The notes beneath the pieces are model-generated. The model made no database searches and was not told the DNA's origin. It was given only the letters and a program-made list of their open reading frames with translations. Below, one piece after another: positions 26,015 through 35,020 of a stretch of 64,000 nucleotides of DNA. Position 1 is the first letter of the stretch. Every line of letters begins with the position of its first letter. Both the position numbers and the translations under genes were made by a program. The stretch comes from Lysinibacillus sphaericus (GTDB lineage: Bacteria; Bacillota; Bacilli; Bacillales_A; Planococcaceae), in assembly GCF_006864135.1 (NCBI RefSeq), contig NZ_SADV01000005.1, positions 124,001 to 188,000 of the forward strand, in the 5' to 3' direction.

Positions 26015-28849
26015 CTATTTCTGCCAATTATTAAGTTCCTTTAACAACTCAGGTAGTTGTAATTTTTTAACATCAATCGGTGGTAACGCCTTGATAAATT
26101 CCTTACCATACGACTTTGTTGAAATGCGGCGGTCTAAAACGATAAAGGCTCCTTTATCCTGCGATGAACGGATTAAACGACCAAAGCCTTGTTTAAAACG
26201 CATAATGGCTTCTGGTAGTGATAGCTCATTGAAGGAATTGCGACCTTGTGCAGTAATATGCTTTGCGCGCGCCTTAAATACAGGCTCTTCTGGTGAGGAG
26301 AACGGCAGGCGTACAACAATAACCGATGCAAGTGCGTCACCCGGAACGTCTACACCTTCCCAGAAGCTGTTTGTACCAAAAAGAACGGCATGGCTAAATT
26401 TTTGGAATGATTTCAGGATTCGCATACGGCTACCACCCGTTACACCTTGTGCAAAGAGCATATAGTCATCAAGGAGTTCACTATCTTGAATAAGCTCCAC
26501 TGTTTTTCGAAGCATGTCTTGTGCGGTAAATAGGACAAAACAACGTCCTTCCGTCATCCGTACTGTACGTGTAATCGCCTGGGCGACCGCTTCAATATAT
26601 TCATCCTGTGACACATGTTGAATATCGGGCATATCTGTGACAATAAATGCCTTCGCTCCTGCATAATAAGATGGGGGCGCTTGTAGCTTTCTGACTGGCA
26701 CACTATCAGAAATACCGAGTTGGCGCGTCACAAAACGCTCATTGCCTGGTACAGTCAAAGTACCAGAAGTCCATACTATGCTTGCCTGCTTACGAAGCGG
26801 TGCCAGTACTTTTTCAATGATTGGCGTGACATTCACAGGCTTTTTAAAGACTTGTAAGCTACCTGGAACGCTCCGTAAATCGAATTCTAACCACACTGAA
26901 TTATCATCCTGTGACGCTAGGAAAATTTCCTCCCATTCAGCGATTTTCACTTTTAATTCACGGATCCAATAATGCCATTCCGATAATATATAGAGCTCAT
27001 TTTTATCTAATTGCTCAATATTATTTTTAAAAGCCTGTCCTACTTCTGTTGCAAGATCAAGCCACTGCTGTGTAATCTTACTTACTTGTAAAAGAGGTTC
27101 TTTTGCTAGCGTTACATCCTCTAAAAACAAAGTACATTTACTACTAGCTTGTTTCCCTTTTATTTGTTGCTGCATTTTTTGAACAGCTCGCTGAATAGTG
27201 TCATCGAATGTCCGTTGTAGACGTATAAATTGTGCATCTAGTCGCTGCAAGCTTTGCATAGAAACACGTTGTTTTTTCTTAGCGGCCTGACTAAATTGCT
27301 GGAACAAAGCAGTTTCCTCCATCGTTCCTACTTGACCGAAAATATACTTCCACTGCGTATAGGAGAAGACAACTTCGTCCTGCTGCATGGCAGATTGTAT
27401 AAATTGATGTGCTTCGTCAATGATCCATCCGTCAATTTGTGTAAAAATTGGTGTTTGACGGACTAAATCACTGAGTACCATAGAATGATTGGTTACAATA
27501 CAATCAGCAAATTCACTATTTTTTAATGCTTGTTCATAGAAATCAAAACCCTTTGAAGGTTTTTCATCAGGCATTTTGCGGATTTTTTCTAAAAATAGTT
27601 GGCCACCACCAGATACATTGAGCTCACTTAACACACCTGTTTCTGTTTTAGTCAGCCAAACGAGAATTTGCAAAATCGTAAAGGTATCATCATAAGTTTC
27701 ATCAGCATAAGCCATACATTGCTCAAAGCGTGCAACGTCAATATAGTGCTGCATGCCCTTAAGAACAGCAATATTTACTTTAGTGCCAACGATTTTTTCA
27801 ATCTTCGGTAGCTCTTCTTCAACAAGCTGCTCCTGCAAATGTGACGTATATGTGCTAATCGCAATTTTTTTATCGACTGCTCGAGCATATAAAATCGCAG
27901 GAAGTAGATAGCCCGCTGTTTTACCAATGCCTGTTGAAGCCTCTATAACGCATTCCCTTTTGTCATTGAGCGCTTGCCAAATAGTGTCCATCATCTCAAA
28001 TTGCGCCGGTCGTTGCTCAAAATTCGACATAGCCTTTGTCATTAATGCTGTTTTGTCAGCTGCTGATTGTGGATATGATACAATCTCCTCATGATTTGTA
28101 TACTTTTTTCTTCCATCACAAATAGCCAAATTGCGATAGTAGGAGACATTCTCATTAGCAGTTACATGCTGTCGTTTAATTTGAAGAGCTTCAAAGAAAA
28201 GTTGGGATAAATTTGATTTCAATCTGAATGAACGTTTATGCATTTGTTCAAGAGTTAGCTGAGGGAGACCGAGTAACTCCTTCCAGCAATGTTTAAAAAG
28301 CTCAGCAGTTGCTCGGGCATCGTCATCTGCTCGGTGTGCATTTGTTAGCTCTATATTTAAATCTGCCGCTAAATCACCTAGCTTAAAGCTAAGTGACATT
28401 GGAAATAAAATTTTGGCAAGCTCAACCGTGTCCATCTTTTTACCTTGCCATTTCGGTAAACCTGCTCGCTTAAATTCTGCTTGTAAAAAGGATAAGTCAA
28501 AATCCGCATTATGCGCGACAAATACACAATCAGCAAGCAGTTCGTATATGTAGTCGGCATGTGCCTCAAACGGCAAGGCATCCTTTACATCCTCATCCGT
28601 AATATGCGTTAAATCCTGAATGAACGTTGGAATAGCTTTACCTGGATAAATAAACTTCGTAAAGGTACGCTCAATTTCCCAATCTCTCATAATAACAATT
28701 GCTATTTGAATCATTCGGTCCCCATTTGCCGGTGAATGACCAGTCGTCTCCAAATCAACAATTGCATACTTTTGACTTTCCACCATACATCTCAACTCAC
28801 AGTTCACATTAGATAGATGAATTTTATCACATATTTCGCTCAACGGCAT
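26015..28849 (-). CDS. dinG: DinG-type ATP-dependent helicase with N-terminal DnaQ-like exonuclease
   Basis: A 944-residue fusion typical of Firmicutes. Residues about 28-190 are a DEDD 3'-5' exonuclease: AIVDLETTGHSPANGDR, FVAHNADFDLSFL and NAHRADDDARATAEL. From about residue 270 an XPD/DinG-type helicase follows: Walker A EASTGIGKTAGYLLPA, DEAH box WIIDEAHQF, and C-terminal FGTNSFWEGVDVPGDAL and FKQGFGRLIRSSQDKG. In S. aureus the homologue is an exonuclease with helicase-derived ATP binding. The ATG at 28849 is kept because AGGAG lies five bases upstream, although the fold could start at 28786 (MVESQKYAIVDL). It lies after panD, as in B. subtilis. Confidence 0.93.
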   Translation of the reverse strand: MPLSEICDKIHLSNVNCELRCMVESQKYAIVDLETTGHSPANGDRMIQIAIVIMRDWEIERTFTKFIYPGKAIPTFIQDLTHITDEDVKDALPFEAHADYIYELLADCVFVAHNADFDLSFLQAEFKRAGLPKWQGKKMDTVELAKILFPMSLSFKLGDLAADLNIELTNAHRADDDARATAELFKHCWKELLGLPQLTLEQMHKRSFRLKSNLSQLFFEALQIKRQHVTANENVSYYRNLAICDGRKKYTNHEEIVSYPQSAADKTALMTKAMSNFEQRPAQFEMMDTIWQALNDKRECVIEASTGIGKTAGYLLPAILYARAVDKKIAISTYTSHLQEQLVEEELPKIEKIVGTKVNIAVLKGMQHYIDVARFEQCMAYADETYDDTFTILQILVWLTKTETGVLSELNVSGGGQLFLEKIRKMPDEKPSKGFDFYEQALKNSEFADCIVTNHSMVLSDLVRQTPIFTQIDGWIIDEAHQFIQSAMQQDEVVFSYTQWKYIFGQVGTMEETALFQQFSQAAKKKQRVSMQSLQRLDAQFIRLQRTFDDTIQRAVQKMQQQIKGKQASSKCTLFLEDVTLAKEPLLQVSKITQQWLDLATEVGQAFKNNIEQLDKNELYILSEWHYWIRELKVKIAEWEEIFLASQDDNSVWLEFDLRSVPGSLQVFKKPVNVTPIIEKVLAPLRKQASIVWTSGTLTVPGNERFVTRQLGISDSVPVRKLQAPPSYYAGAKAFIVTDMPDIQHVSQDEYIEAVAQAITRTVRMTEGRCFVLFTAQDMLRKTVELIQDSELLDDYMLFAQGVTGGSRMRILKSFQKFSHAVLFGTNSFWEGVDVPGDALASVIVVRLPFSSPEEPVFKARAKHITAQGRNSFNELSLPEAIMRFKQGFGRLIRSSQDKGAFIVLDRRISTKSYGKEFIKALPPIDVKKLQLPELLKELNNWQK

Positions 28850-28873
28850 CCCTTCTCCTCTTTAGATTAAACA

Positions 28874-28906
28874 CAAAAAGAAGCATGTACAATTTGTACA
28901 TGCTTC
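28874..28906 (-). terminator. Terminator between panD and dinG
   Basis: GAAGCATGTACAA and TTGTACATGCTTC form a perfect stem with almost no loop, and TTTTTG follows on the minus strand. It separates panBCD from dinG. Confidence 0.85.
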
Positions 28907-28913
28907 CTCTCTA

Positions 28914-29297
28914 TTACATCACCGTTGCTTCTGGCTCATAGGCAATCATTTCTTTAATTATATTACCCTCGCCCATAATAGCTACTGTTGGCTTATGATC
29001 TTTTGCCTCTGCATTATCTACGTAAACATAAGAAATAATGATCACAATATCTCCACGTTGCACTAGGCGAGCTGCTGCACCGTTCACACAAATAACGCCT
29101 GATCCACGTTCCCCTGCAATAATATATGTTTCAAAACGTGCGCCATTATTGTTATTAACGATATGCACTTTTTCGTTTGGTAGCATCCCTACTGCATCTA
29201 AAATATCCTCATCAATCGTAATAGATCCAACATAGTTTAAATCTGCTTGTGTCACTGTAGCACGGTGGATTTTACTATTCATCATCATTCGTAACAT
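28914..29297 (-). CDS. panD: Aspartate 1-decarboxylase (pyruvoyl type)
   Basis: It converts L-aspartate to beta-alanine for pantothenate synthesis. The proenzyme is cleaved between Gly and Ser in YVGSITID to form the pyruvoyl group. Other conserved parts are [29 protein letters not shown] and [15 protein letters not shown] (here [15 protein letters not shown]). At 127 residues it has the usual family length. It follows panC by one base, in the order panB-panC-panD. Beta-alanine could also come from the pyrimidine operon at 15-23 kb, so two sources may exist in this organism. Confidence 0.97.
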   Translation of the reverse strand: MLRMMMNSKIHRATVTQADLNYVGSITIDEDILDAVGMLPNEKVHIVNNNNGARFETYIIAGERGSGVICVNGAAARLVQRGDIVIIISYVYVDNAEAKDHKPTVAIMGEGNIIKEMIAYEPEATVM

Positions 29298-29298
29298 A

Positions 29299-30153
29299 TT
29301 ACAGTCCTTCTTTCACATTAAAGATACAATTATCAATTAATCGAGTTTTACCAATATAGACGGCTGCAGCTACAAGCACTTGCTCCGTCTCAGCAGTCGC
29401 AGGTATTAAATCTGGATATGCTAATAGTTCAATATAGTCGATGTGACCGTGTGTGCGTGCTGCAATGTGTGCCTTTGCTTTTGCAAGCGCATTTGCACCA
29501 TCACCATTCGTTAAAAAGCTATCACGAGCAAGCTGTAGCGCTTCATTAATTGCTGGCGCCTCAAGACGATCCGCTTCACTTAAATACACATTACGAGAGG
29601 ATTTCGCTAAACCGTCCTTCTCCCGTACAATAGGTACTACTCGCATTTCCAAAGGGAAATTAAAATCGCGTACCATCGTAGCAATAATAGCAACCTGCTG
29701 TGCATCTTTTTGTCCAAAATAAACGCGAGTCGGCTGTGCTAGGTGAAATAATTTCGATACAACCTGTAAAACGCCATCAAAATGGCCTGGACGGCTCGCT
29801 CCACAAAGAATAGTTGCCTGTTCACCCGCATGAATACGAATACCGCCATCATGCGGATACATTTCTTCAATACTCGGTACGAAAATAATATCTACACCGA
29901 CAGACTCTGCTAAAGCAGTATCCCTCGGCAAATCACGTGGATAGCTTTCAAAGTCTTCGTCTGGCCCAAATTGTGTTGGGTTGACAAAAATACTCATCAC
30001 GACTAAATCATTTTCGGCACGAGCTGTTTTTGCTAGCGTTAAATGACCCTCATGTAAATAACCCATTGTTGGAACGAGTCCAATTGTTTTTTGAGCTTGC
30101 TTAGCTGCTTGGATTTCTACGGTTAATGCTTGGACTGTAGTGACGACTTTCAT
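29299..30153 (-). CDS. panC: Pantothenate synthetase (pantoate-beta-alanine ligase)
   Basis: It ligates pantoate and beta-alanine with ATP. The adenylate-forming motifs are present: [17 protein letters not shown] with the HxGH-type signature, [43 protein letters not shown] and the KMSKS-like [12 protein letters not shown]. Length is 284 residues, as usual. The ATG at 30153 overlaps the last base of the panB stop codon, so translation is coupled. It is the middle gene of panBCD. Confidence 0.97.
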   Translation of the reverse strand: MKVVTTVQALTVEIQAAKQAQKTIGLVPTMGYLHEGHLTLAKTARAENDLVVMSIFVNPTQFGPDEDFESYPRDLPRDTALAESVGVDIIFVPSIEEMYPHDGGIRIHAGEQATILCGASRPGHFDGVLQVVSKLFHLAQPTRVYFGQKDAQQVAIIATMVRDFNFPLEMRVVPIVREKDGLAKSSRNVYLSEADRLEAPAINEALQLARDSFLTNGDGANALAKAKAHIAARTHGHIDYIELLAYPDLIPATAETEQVLVAAAVYIGKTRLIDNCIFNVKEGL

Positions 30154-30989
30154 TACTTTATGCCCCCATATAGCTGATCTAGTGCTTCCTCTTTCATCGT
30201 GAAGGAATGCTTCGGCGCAGGGAATGTACCTGCCTTGACCGCTTCTACGTAACTAGCAATGCCACGGCTCGCTTCTTGACCCATATTAGCAAACTGTTCC
30301 ACAAATTTTGGTACATGATGTGAACCGTAGCTTAACATGTCATGATAAACCAACACTTGTCCATCAGCCTCAACACCAGCCCCAATGCCGATTGTTGGAA
30401 TAATAAGATTAGCGGATACCATCTCTGTTAGCTGATGCGGAATACATTCTAAGACGACTGCACATGCTCCAGCCTCTTGACATTTTTTTGCATCTTCAAT
30501 GAGTTTCTTAGCCTGTTCAGCTGTTTTACCCTGAACTTTGTAACCACCAAGCACTCCTGCTGATTGAGGTAGTAAACCTAAATGAGCTACCACCGGAATG
30601 CCAGCTGACGTTAATTTACGAATTGCTGGTAGAACATCGTCTGCTCCCTCTAACTTTAGTGCATCTGCACCTGTTTCCTGCATCATGGATACGGCCGTTT
30701 TCAACGTCTCGTGTACATCACCGTGGTATGAACCAAATGGCATATCCACAACAACAAACGTATCCTTTGCCCCTCGGCGCACCGCTTTTGCATGGTGAAC
30801 CATATCGGCCACGGTTACTGGCATTGTAGAATCATAGCCTAGTACTACCATACCTAGTGAATCTCCCACTAGAATCATATCGACGCTTGCTTCCTCGGCA
30901 AATTTTGCAGCAGGATAATCGTATGCAGTGAGCATAACGATTTTCTCACCTGCTGCCTTCATCTTTAAAAAATCTGAAGTCGTTTTCAT
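30153..30989 (-). CDS. panB: 3-methyl-2-oxobutanoate hydroxymethyltransferase (ketopantoate hydroxymethyltransferase)
   Basis: It makes ketopantoate from 2-oxoisovalerate and methylene-tetrahydrofolate. Conserved parts are [54 protein letters not shown] and [14 protein letters not shown]. The start at 30989 gives [11 protein letters not shown] and 278 residues, matching the B. subtilis protein; AGGAGG lies eight bases upstream. The frame runs on, without stops, to 31106 through a structured leader; that extension is probably not translated. First gene of panBCD. Confidence 0.96.
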   Translation of the reverse strand: MKTTSDFLKMKAAGEKIVMLTAYDYPAAKFAEEASVDMILVGDSLGMVVLGYDSTMPVTVADMVHHAKAVRRGAKDTFVVVDMPFGSYHGDVHETLKTAVSMMQETGADALKLEGADDVLPAIRKLTSAGIPVVAHLGLLPQSAGVLGGYKVQGKTAEQAKKLIEDAKKCQEAGACAVVLECIPHQLTEMVSANLIIPTIGIGAGVEADGQVLVYHDMLSYGSHHVPKFVEQFANMGQEASRGIASYVEAVKAGTFPAPKHSFTMKEEALDQLYGGIK

Positions 30990-31021
30990 CATGTAGTCCT
31001 CCTTTTTTAAGGAAAGAAAAC

Positions 31022-31056
31022 AGAAAAACCCTCTGTTCCTAAAATGGACAGAAGGG
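31022..31056 (-). terminator. Terminator-like hairpin in the panB leader
   Basis: On the minus strand CCCTTCTGTCC pairs with GGAACAGAGGG (with bulges) and is followed by TTTTTC. It lies just upstream of the panB ribosome site, so it may act as an attenuator. The ligand or protein is unknown. Confidence 0.5.
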
Positions 31057-31070
31057 TAGTGTCGTTCGTT

Positions 31071-31096
31071 ATCAAAAATCACCTCTCGTTTTTGAT
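31071..31096 (-). promoter_or_regulatory. Second hairpin in the panB leader
   Basis: ATCAAAAA (31071-31078) and TTTTTGAT (31089-31096) are perfectly complementary, 15 bases upstream of the terminator-like hairpin. Together they make a two-hairpin leader. From 31097 to 31363 nothing else was recognised. Confidence 0.45.
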
Positions 31097-31363
31097 TAGA
31101 GGCCATAACTTAATAAAGGGATAGGGAAATAAATCTCTTTGAGAAAATTGCCCATTCCATTGTATAAAGTTATATTTTTGAACGCTTGTTTTCTTCCGTC
31201 CCTGTCATTAAAAGATCAAGGCAGATATTTTTGTAAATTGTACTTGCGTTTTGAAGGTGCCGTTCACAAAAGGATACTGCCCTTCGCACATACTATAACA
31301 GATTCTCCTAGTAATCTTCAAATATTATTTTCTAATAATTACGATCAATAACTATGACCAAAC

Positions 31364-32125
31364 TCAAACCATTCGTTTCTGAAAGTTTGATTTTCGATAA
31401 ACTTCAAACATTGTAAATAGCAACAGAGCAAATAAAAATGTGAATAAACCAGACGTTACATTTGTAGCTGGTACAAAGACATCCCAAAATGCATTAATGA
31501 AAGCGTGGAAAATAATACAGAGAAAAATACTTTTAGTAGAGAGGTAAATGATTGTTAATAAAAAGGACAGCGCTAAAGCTGTTAGGGAAAACCATAGAAA
31601 ATTCATGTTTATTTGATTTGATCCAAGGACAAACCATAATGGCAAATGCCAGACTGCCCAAATAACACCCACAATCATTGTACTCGTGAAGGGAGACCAT
31701 CTTTTTTGTAATGTAGGCTGTAAAAAACCACGCCAGCCAATTTCCTCTAATCCTCCACCAATAATCATGATTGGTAATTCAAGTAACGCCAAATACATTG
31801 GATTCTCCATAGTTGCTCCGCCCCATAACGTTGGTAAAAAACAAGCCATAAATGCCAATCCGATTGCAAATATGTACCAAGATACAGGTTGCTTAGGATT
31901 TTTCACATTATGGATAAATGATTTGAACTCTTCTTTAGTCGAATATTTCTTTTTCAACCAAATCTCACAAATTGCAGGAGTAATTCCGCCGAGAATAAAT
32001 AACAGCATTGATATTGCATTACCAAACTTCAGCAAATTTAGCTGTGTTAATAAGGCTAAACTGCCCCATATGATCCAAGACGTTGCAAAGGTATAAAATA
32101 GAAATCTTCTTACCTCTATTCCCAA
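31364..32125 (-). CDS. CPBP (CAAX-type) intramembrane metalloprotease
   Basis: 253 residues with about seven or eight hydrophobic segments. The Abi/CPBP motifs are clear: GGLEEIGWRGFLQP (the EExxxR motif), VIWAVWHLPLW (motif with HxxxW) and CIIFHAFINAFWD (the FHxxxN motif). Members cleave membrane peptides; some protect against self-made bacteriocins, most are uncharacterised. The TTG at 32125 is used because GGAGAGG lies seven bases upstream and it directly follows the tetR stop (two bases). The pair is one operon, so the TetR repressor probably controls this protease. Confidence 0.88.
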   Translation of the reverse strand: MGIEVRRFLFYTFATSWIIWGSLALLTQLNLLKFGNAISMLLFILGGITPAICEIWLKKKYSTKEEFKSFIHNVKNPKQPVSWYIFAIGLAFMACFLPTLWGGATMENPMYLALLELPIMIIGGGLEEIGWRGFLQPTLQKRWSPFTSTMIVGVIWAVWHLPLWFVLGSNQINMNFLWFSLTALALSFLLTIIYLSTKSIFLCIIFHAFINAFWDVFVPATNVTSGLFTFLFALLLFTMFEVYRKSNFQKRMV

Positions 32126-32127
32126 CT

Positions 32128-32799
32128 TTAATCCTCTCCTTCTTTCGAACCCAATAGTAATAATACGGATTTGCAAAGTGTATTCATCAATCGAATCTCA
32201 TCAAACTGCACTTGATCATTTGAGAACACCCCGTAACATTTTTGCAAGACAACGTCTCTCACAATGCCATCAATGGATGTCATTATAAAGGTAGATAAAT
32301 CCTCTATCGAAATCTCAAGCTGAAAGCATCCTGAAGAAATACCCTCATGGATTGAATGAAAAATTTGTTGCGTAAAATATTGCCCACTTTCTTTCTCATA
32401 AATGCCAGATAAAATTTTCTTTTCTCTATCTGGATTATTAGCAAATAAAATCGTAAGCTCAAATTGGATTTTGCCCACTGTTGATACGTTTTCCTTCATG
32501 TACTCTCCGAGAAAATTAAATAATTTAATGATTGCTTTTGTGGGAGAATTACTCGTATCCGTAACTTCATCGATAATATGTTTATAGTCTGCATTAACAT
32601 TTACTTGATTAATAACCTCAATAAGTATTTCATCCAAGTCTGAATAATAACGATAAATCCCACCCTGACTTACTCCTGACGCTTTAATAATATCCCTCAT
32701 CGTAATTTCATAAAGTGGCTTGACTTTACATACTGCTATAGCTGCTTCTAAAATGCTGTTTTTCTTTTCCTGTACATATTCATGACTTACCTTTGGCAT
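32128..32799 (-). CDS. TetR/AcrR-family regulator
   Basis: 223 residues from the ATG at 32799, which has GGAGGT seven bases upstream; the frame is open to 32838. The N-terminal helix-turn-helix is ITMRDIIKASGVSQGGIYRYYSDLDEIL. The C-terminal ligand-binding domain is not close to a known specialist. It is followed two bases later by the CPBP protease gene. A perfect 9+9 palindrome lies in the 5' region, suggesting autoregulation of this two-gene operon. Confidence 0.9.
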   Translation of the reverse strand: MPKVSHEYVQEKKNSILEAAIAVCKVKPLYEITMRDIIKASGVSQGGIYRYYSDLDEILIEVINQVNVNADYKHIIDEVTDTSNSPTKAIIKLFNFLGEYMKENVSTVGKIQFELTILFANNPDREKKILSGIYEKESGQYFTQQIFHSIHEGISSGCFQLEISIEDLSTFIMTSIDGIVRDVVLQKCYGVFSNDQVQFDEIRLMNTLCKSVLLLLGSKEGED

Positions 32800-32819
32800 T
32801 ATTTCTACCTCCAAACATA

Positions 32820-32841
32820 AAAATGACACTATTGTCATTTT
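32820..32841. promoter_or_regulatory. TetR operator candidate upstream of the TetR-CPBP pair
   Basis: AAAATGACA-CTAT-TGTCATTTT is a perfect palindrome, 21 bases before the start codon. A second, weaker inverted repeat of the same half-site (TGTCA ... TGACA) lies at 32865-32882. Confidence 0.65.
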
Positions 32842-32957
32842 ATCGTAATCAAATTACCTTTTATTGTCAACAATATGTGACACTACTATTTTTTTATTTT
32901 TCTCTTGAGTTTTTTTATGAAAATTGACAATTAATGATATATGTAATATACTTCCAC

Positions 32958-32980
32958 CATACTATATGACGTATAATATG
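32958..32980. promoter_or_regulatory. PadR operator candidate
   Basis: An imperfect palindrome (CATACTATATG with GTATAATATG) about 40 bases upstream of the padR-type gene. PadR regulators usually bind AT-rich dyads in their own promoters. The match is loose. Confidence 0.35.
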
Positions 32981-33018
32981 AAACCTTGTATAGGTCTTAC
33001 ATTGTGAGGTGAGAAAAG

Positions 33019-33339
33019 ATGACATTTCAACTTGGCTCAGCTTTACTTGACGCTTGTGTACTCGCCATCGTCGATAAAGAGGATGCTTATGGTTACTCAT
33101 TAACACAGCAAATACAATCCGTGATGGTTATATCAGAATCTACGCTGTACCCAGTATTACGTCGTTTACAAAAAGCAAATTGCTTAACAACCTACGATCA
33201 GCCCTATCAAGGCAGAAATAGACGGTATTACCAAATTACCGAGCAAGGTCGAATACGATTACTAGAGCTATTAAAAGAATGGCAACAGTATAAAGAAATG
33301 GTTGATTATGTACTTTTAGGAGGGAAATATGATGAATAG
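33019..33339 (+). CDS. PadR-family transcriptional regulator
   Basis: 106 residues, the short PadR type with only the winged helix and a C-terminal dimerisation helix. Motifs are AYGYSLTQQIQ, ISESTLYPVLRRLQKANCL and RRYYQITEQGRIRLLEL. These are usually repressors of their own operon. GAGGTG lies upstream. The gene overlaps the next one by about ten bases. The PadR-DUF1700-DUF4097 trio is a recurring Firmicute module; in several cases it is linked to cell-envelope stress, but its mechanism is not settled. Confidence 0.92.
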   Translation: MTFQLGSALLDACVLAIVDKEDAYGYSLTQQIQSVMVISESTLYPVLRRLQKANCLTTYDQPYQGRNRRYYQITEQGRIRLLELLKEWQQYKEMVDYVLLGGKYDE

Positions 33340-33931
33340 AGCAAGCTATTTGAAAAAGCTTCGGGGGAAATTACAACGTCTTCCAGCGCATGAGATTGAT
33401 GCTGCGCTTGCCTATTATGAGGAATTTTTCGATGAAGCAGGAGAGGAAAACGAACAGCGGGTCATTCAACAACTAGGCTCCCCTTCCCATGTTGCATCAC
33501 AAATAATGGCGGACTATGCATTAAAGGATTTAGAGGCAACCTCAACTTCAACTAAGAAGAATGTGTCTGCGATGTGGCTTATCATTCTAGCAATATTATC
33601 TGCCCCACTTTCATTACCGTTACTTGTAGTAGCTATAGCACTTATTTTTTCATTTGGGGCAGTTATATTCAGCGTTATTATTGCCATTATCGCAACTGTA
33701 CTTAGTATCTTTTTCGGTGGAATCGCTGCACTTATTTCAGGCTTCTTCATTTTAACTCAGGACTGGCCAACAGCATTACTCTTTATGGGTGTTGGCTTTA
33801 TCGTAACAGGTTTGGGCATTCTACTTTTCCCAATCGTTGCTCGTTTGATCAAAACAATCGTTATTGTTTGTGTTGAAGCATTAAGTAAACTATTCCATAA
33901 AATAACGAAGAAACGGAAGGAGGGTTACTAA
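33329..33931 (+). CDS. DUF1700 (HAAS-domain) membrane protein
   Basis: 200 residues. The N-terminal region (about 1-65) is soluble and matches the HAAS/DUF1700 pattern: YLKKLRGKLQRLPAHEIDAALAYYEEFFDEAG followed by LGSPSHVASQI. Three or four membrane helices follow, then a basic tail. GGAGG lies five or eight bases before two possible ATG codons (33329 or 33332). It overlaps the padR-type gene and its stop overlaps the start of the DUF4097 gene, so all three are coupled. No enzymatic function is known. Confidence 0.88.
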   Translation: MMNRASYLKKLRGKLQRLPAHEIDAALAYYEEFFDEAGEENEQRVIQQLGSPSHVASQIMADYALKDLEATSTSTKKNVSAMWLIILAILSAPLSLPLLVVAIALIFSFGAVIFSVIIAIIATVLSIFFGGIAALISGFFILTQDWPTALLFMGVGFIVTGLGILLFPIVARLIKTIVIVCVEALSKLFHKITKKRKEGY

Positions 33932-34764
33932 TGACTTCCCGATATACCCATATTGCCATTACTATGATCGCTTTAGGCGTACTGTTAGCTTTAGTTGGAT
34001 ATTTCTCTGGTGGAAAATGGAGTTTTGAGATAAACGATGAAGGTATCCAACTGCCCGAGAACAATAAACTAGTAAACAATTCCTATCAACTAAATGATTT
34101 CACTAATCTCAATATTATTAATCACTATGGAGATGTTGAAATTGTTACTAGTGATCGTTATGCATTAGAAACAAATGTTATTAATGATGATGATGTGACG
34201 TACAGTATTAAAGATAAGACATTAACTGTTGAAACAAAGAGTAAGAAGAAGAATCGTTTTCAATTCGGATTTGCTAACTTTAGAACTCCTTCCATTAAAA
34301 TCTATGTTCCTGCAGATGTAAAACTGAAAACCGTGGTCCTTGATAGTAATTTTGGAGATACAACCATTCGTGGTTTGAAATATCAGGAGTTAAATCTAAT
34401 TGAAGATTTTGGAGACATACTTTTGAAAGACACTACTGGTGATAAAACAGAGATTACACAATCATTTGGTGATATGAAGCTACAACAATTTTCAAGTAAT
34501 GGCTTTGTTGCCGAAAGTGAACATGGTGATATGGACATTGATGGAACATTAAATGGTCAATCCACTATTACGTCTGACTTTGGAGATGCTACACTGCATT
34601 TGCAAAATAAAAAAAGTGAATTTGGCTATGAATTACAAACTGACTTTGGGGACCTTACTGTTGATGACGAGGATCAAAACAGCAAGGTATCGAAACCTTA
34701 TAACGGTGATAACCAACTAAAAGCAACTATTTCACATGGTGATTTACAATTAAGGTTGAAATAA
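33931..34764 (+). CDS. DUF4097 beta-repeat membrane-anchored protein
   Basis: 277 residues. One N-terminal transmembrane helix (HIAITMIALGVLLALVGYFSGG) is followed by a predicted extracytoplasmic beta-strand-repeat domain with recurring FGD/HGD motifs (NFGDTTIRGL, DFGDILLKDT, SFGDMKL, EHGDMDIDG, DFGDATL, DFGDLTVDD, SHGDLQL). DUF4097 domains form right-handed beta helices; LiaX of Enterococcus is a characterised relative that senses envelope damage. The start ATG overlaps the upstream TAA. A terminator follows at 34799. Confidence 0.88.
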   Translation: MTSRYTHIAITMIALGVLLALVGYFSGGKWSFEINDEGIQLPENNKLVNNSYQLNDFTNLNIINHYGDVEIVTSDRYALETNVINDDDVTYSIKDKTLTVETKSKKKNRFQFGFANFRTPSIKIYVPADVKLKTVVLDSNFGDTTIRGLKYQELNLIEDFGDILLKDTTGDKTEITQSFGDMKLQQFSSNGFVAESEHGDMDIDGTLNGQSTITSDFGDATLHLQNKKSEFGYELQTDFGDLTVDDEDQNSKVSKPYNGDNQLKATISHGDLQLRLK

Positions 34765-34798
34765 AGTAGGCTACCGATTCAATTTTCTTCACTGATAA

Positions 34799-34832
34799 GG
34801 CAGAATTACATTTTTGTGATTCTGTCTTTTTA
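34799..34832 (+). terminator. Terminator of the PadR-DUF1700-DUF4097 operon
   Basis: GCAGAATTACA (34800-34810) pairs with TGTGATTCTGT (34815-34825), with G-T pairs, followed by CTTTTTAATT. Confidence 0.7.
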
Positions 34833-34902
34833 ATTAAGATTATTATATGATTAAGTTCCTTCCTTTAATAGTAGTAAGAATTTTCCATTTATTATATAAT
34901 AT

Positions 34903-34918
34903 TCATATGCGCATATGA
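34903..34918. promoter_or_regulatory. Perfect palindrome upstream of the GNAT gene
   Basis: TCATATGC-GCATATGA is a 16-base perfect palindrome about 100 bases before the acetyltransferase start. A smaller hairpin (ACCTGA ... TCAGGT, about 34953-34970) follows. No regulator gene is adjacent. Confidence 0.4.
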
Positions 34919-35020
34919 GTATATTAGTACGGTTCTTGTATGTGAAGGCAGAACCTGAGGTGAATCAGGTCAGTTACGTCATCATCTTTGATAGAAAATA
35001 CGATTATTGAGGTGAGTAAT

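Noticed and set aside
26015-28849. A phage-type exonuclease-helicase as part of a defence system
   Set aside because: The domain order and the place after panD match the housekeeping DinG of Bacillus.
30990-31106. N-terminal extension of PanB
   Set aside because: The frame runs through two hairpins of the leader; the standard N-terminus and AGGAGG support 30989.
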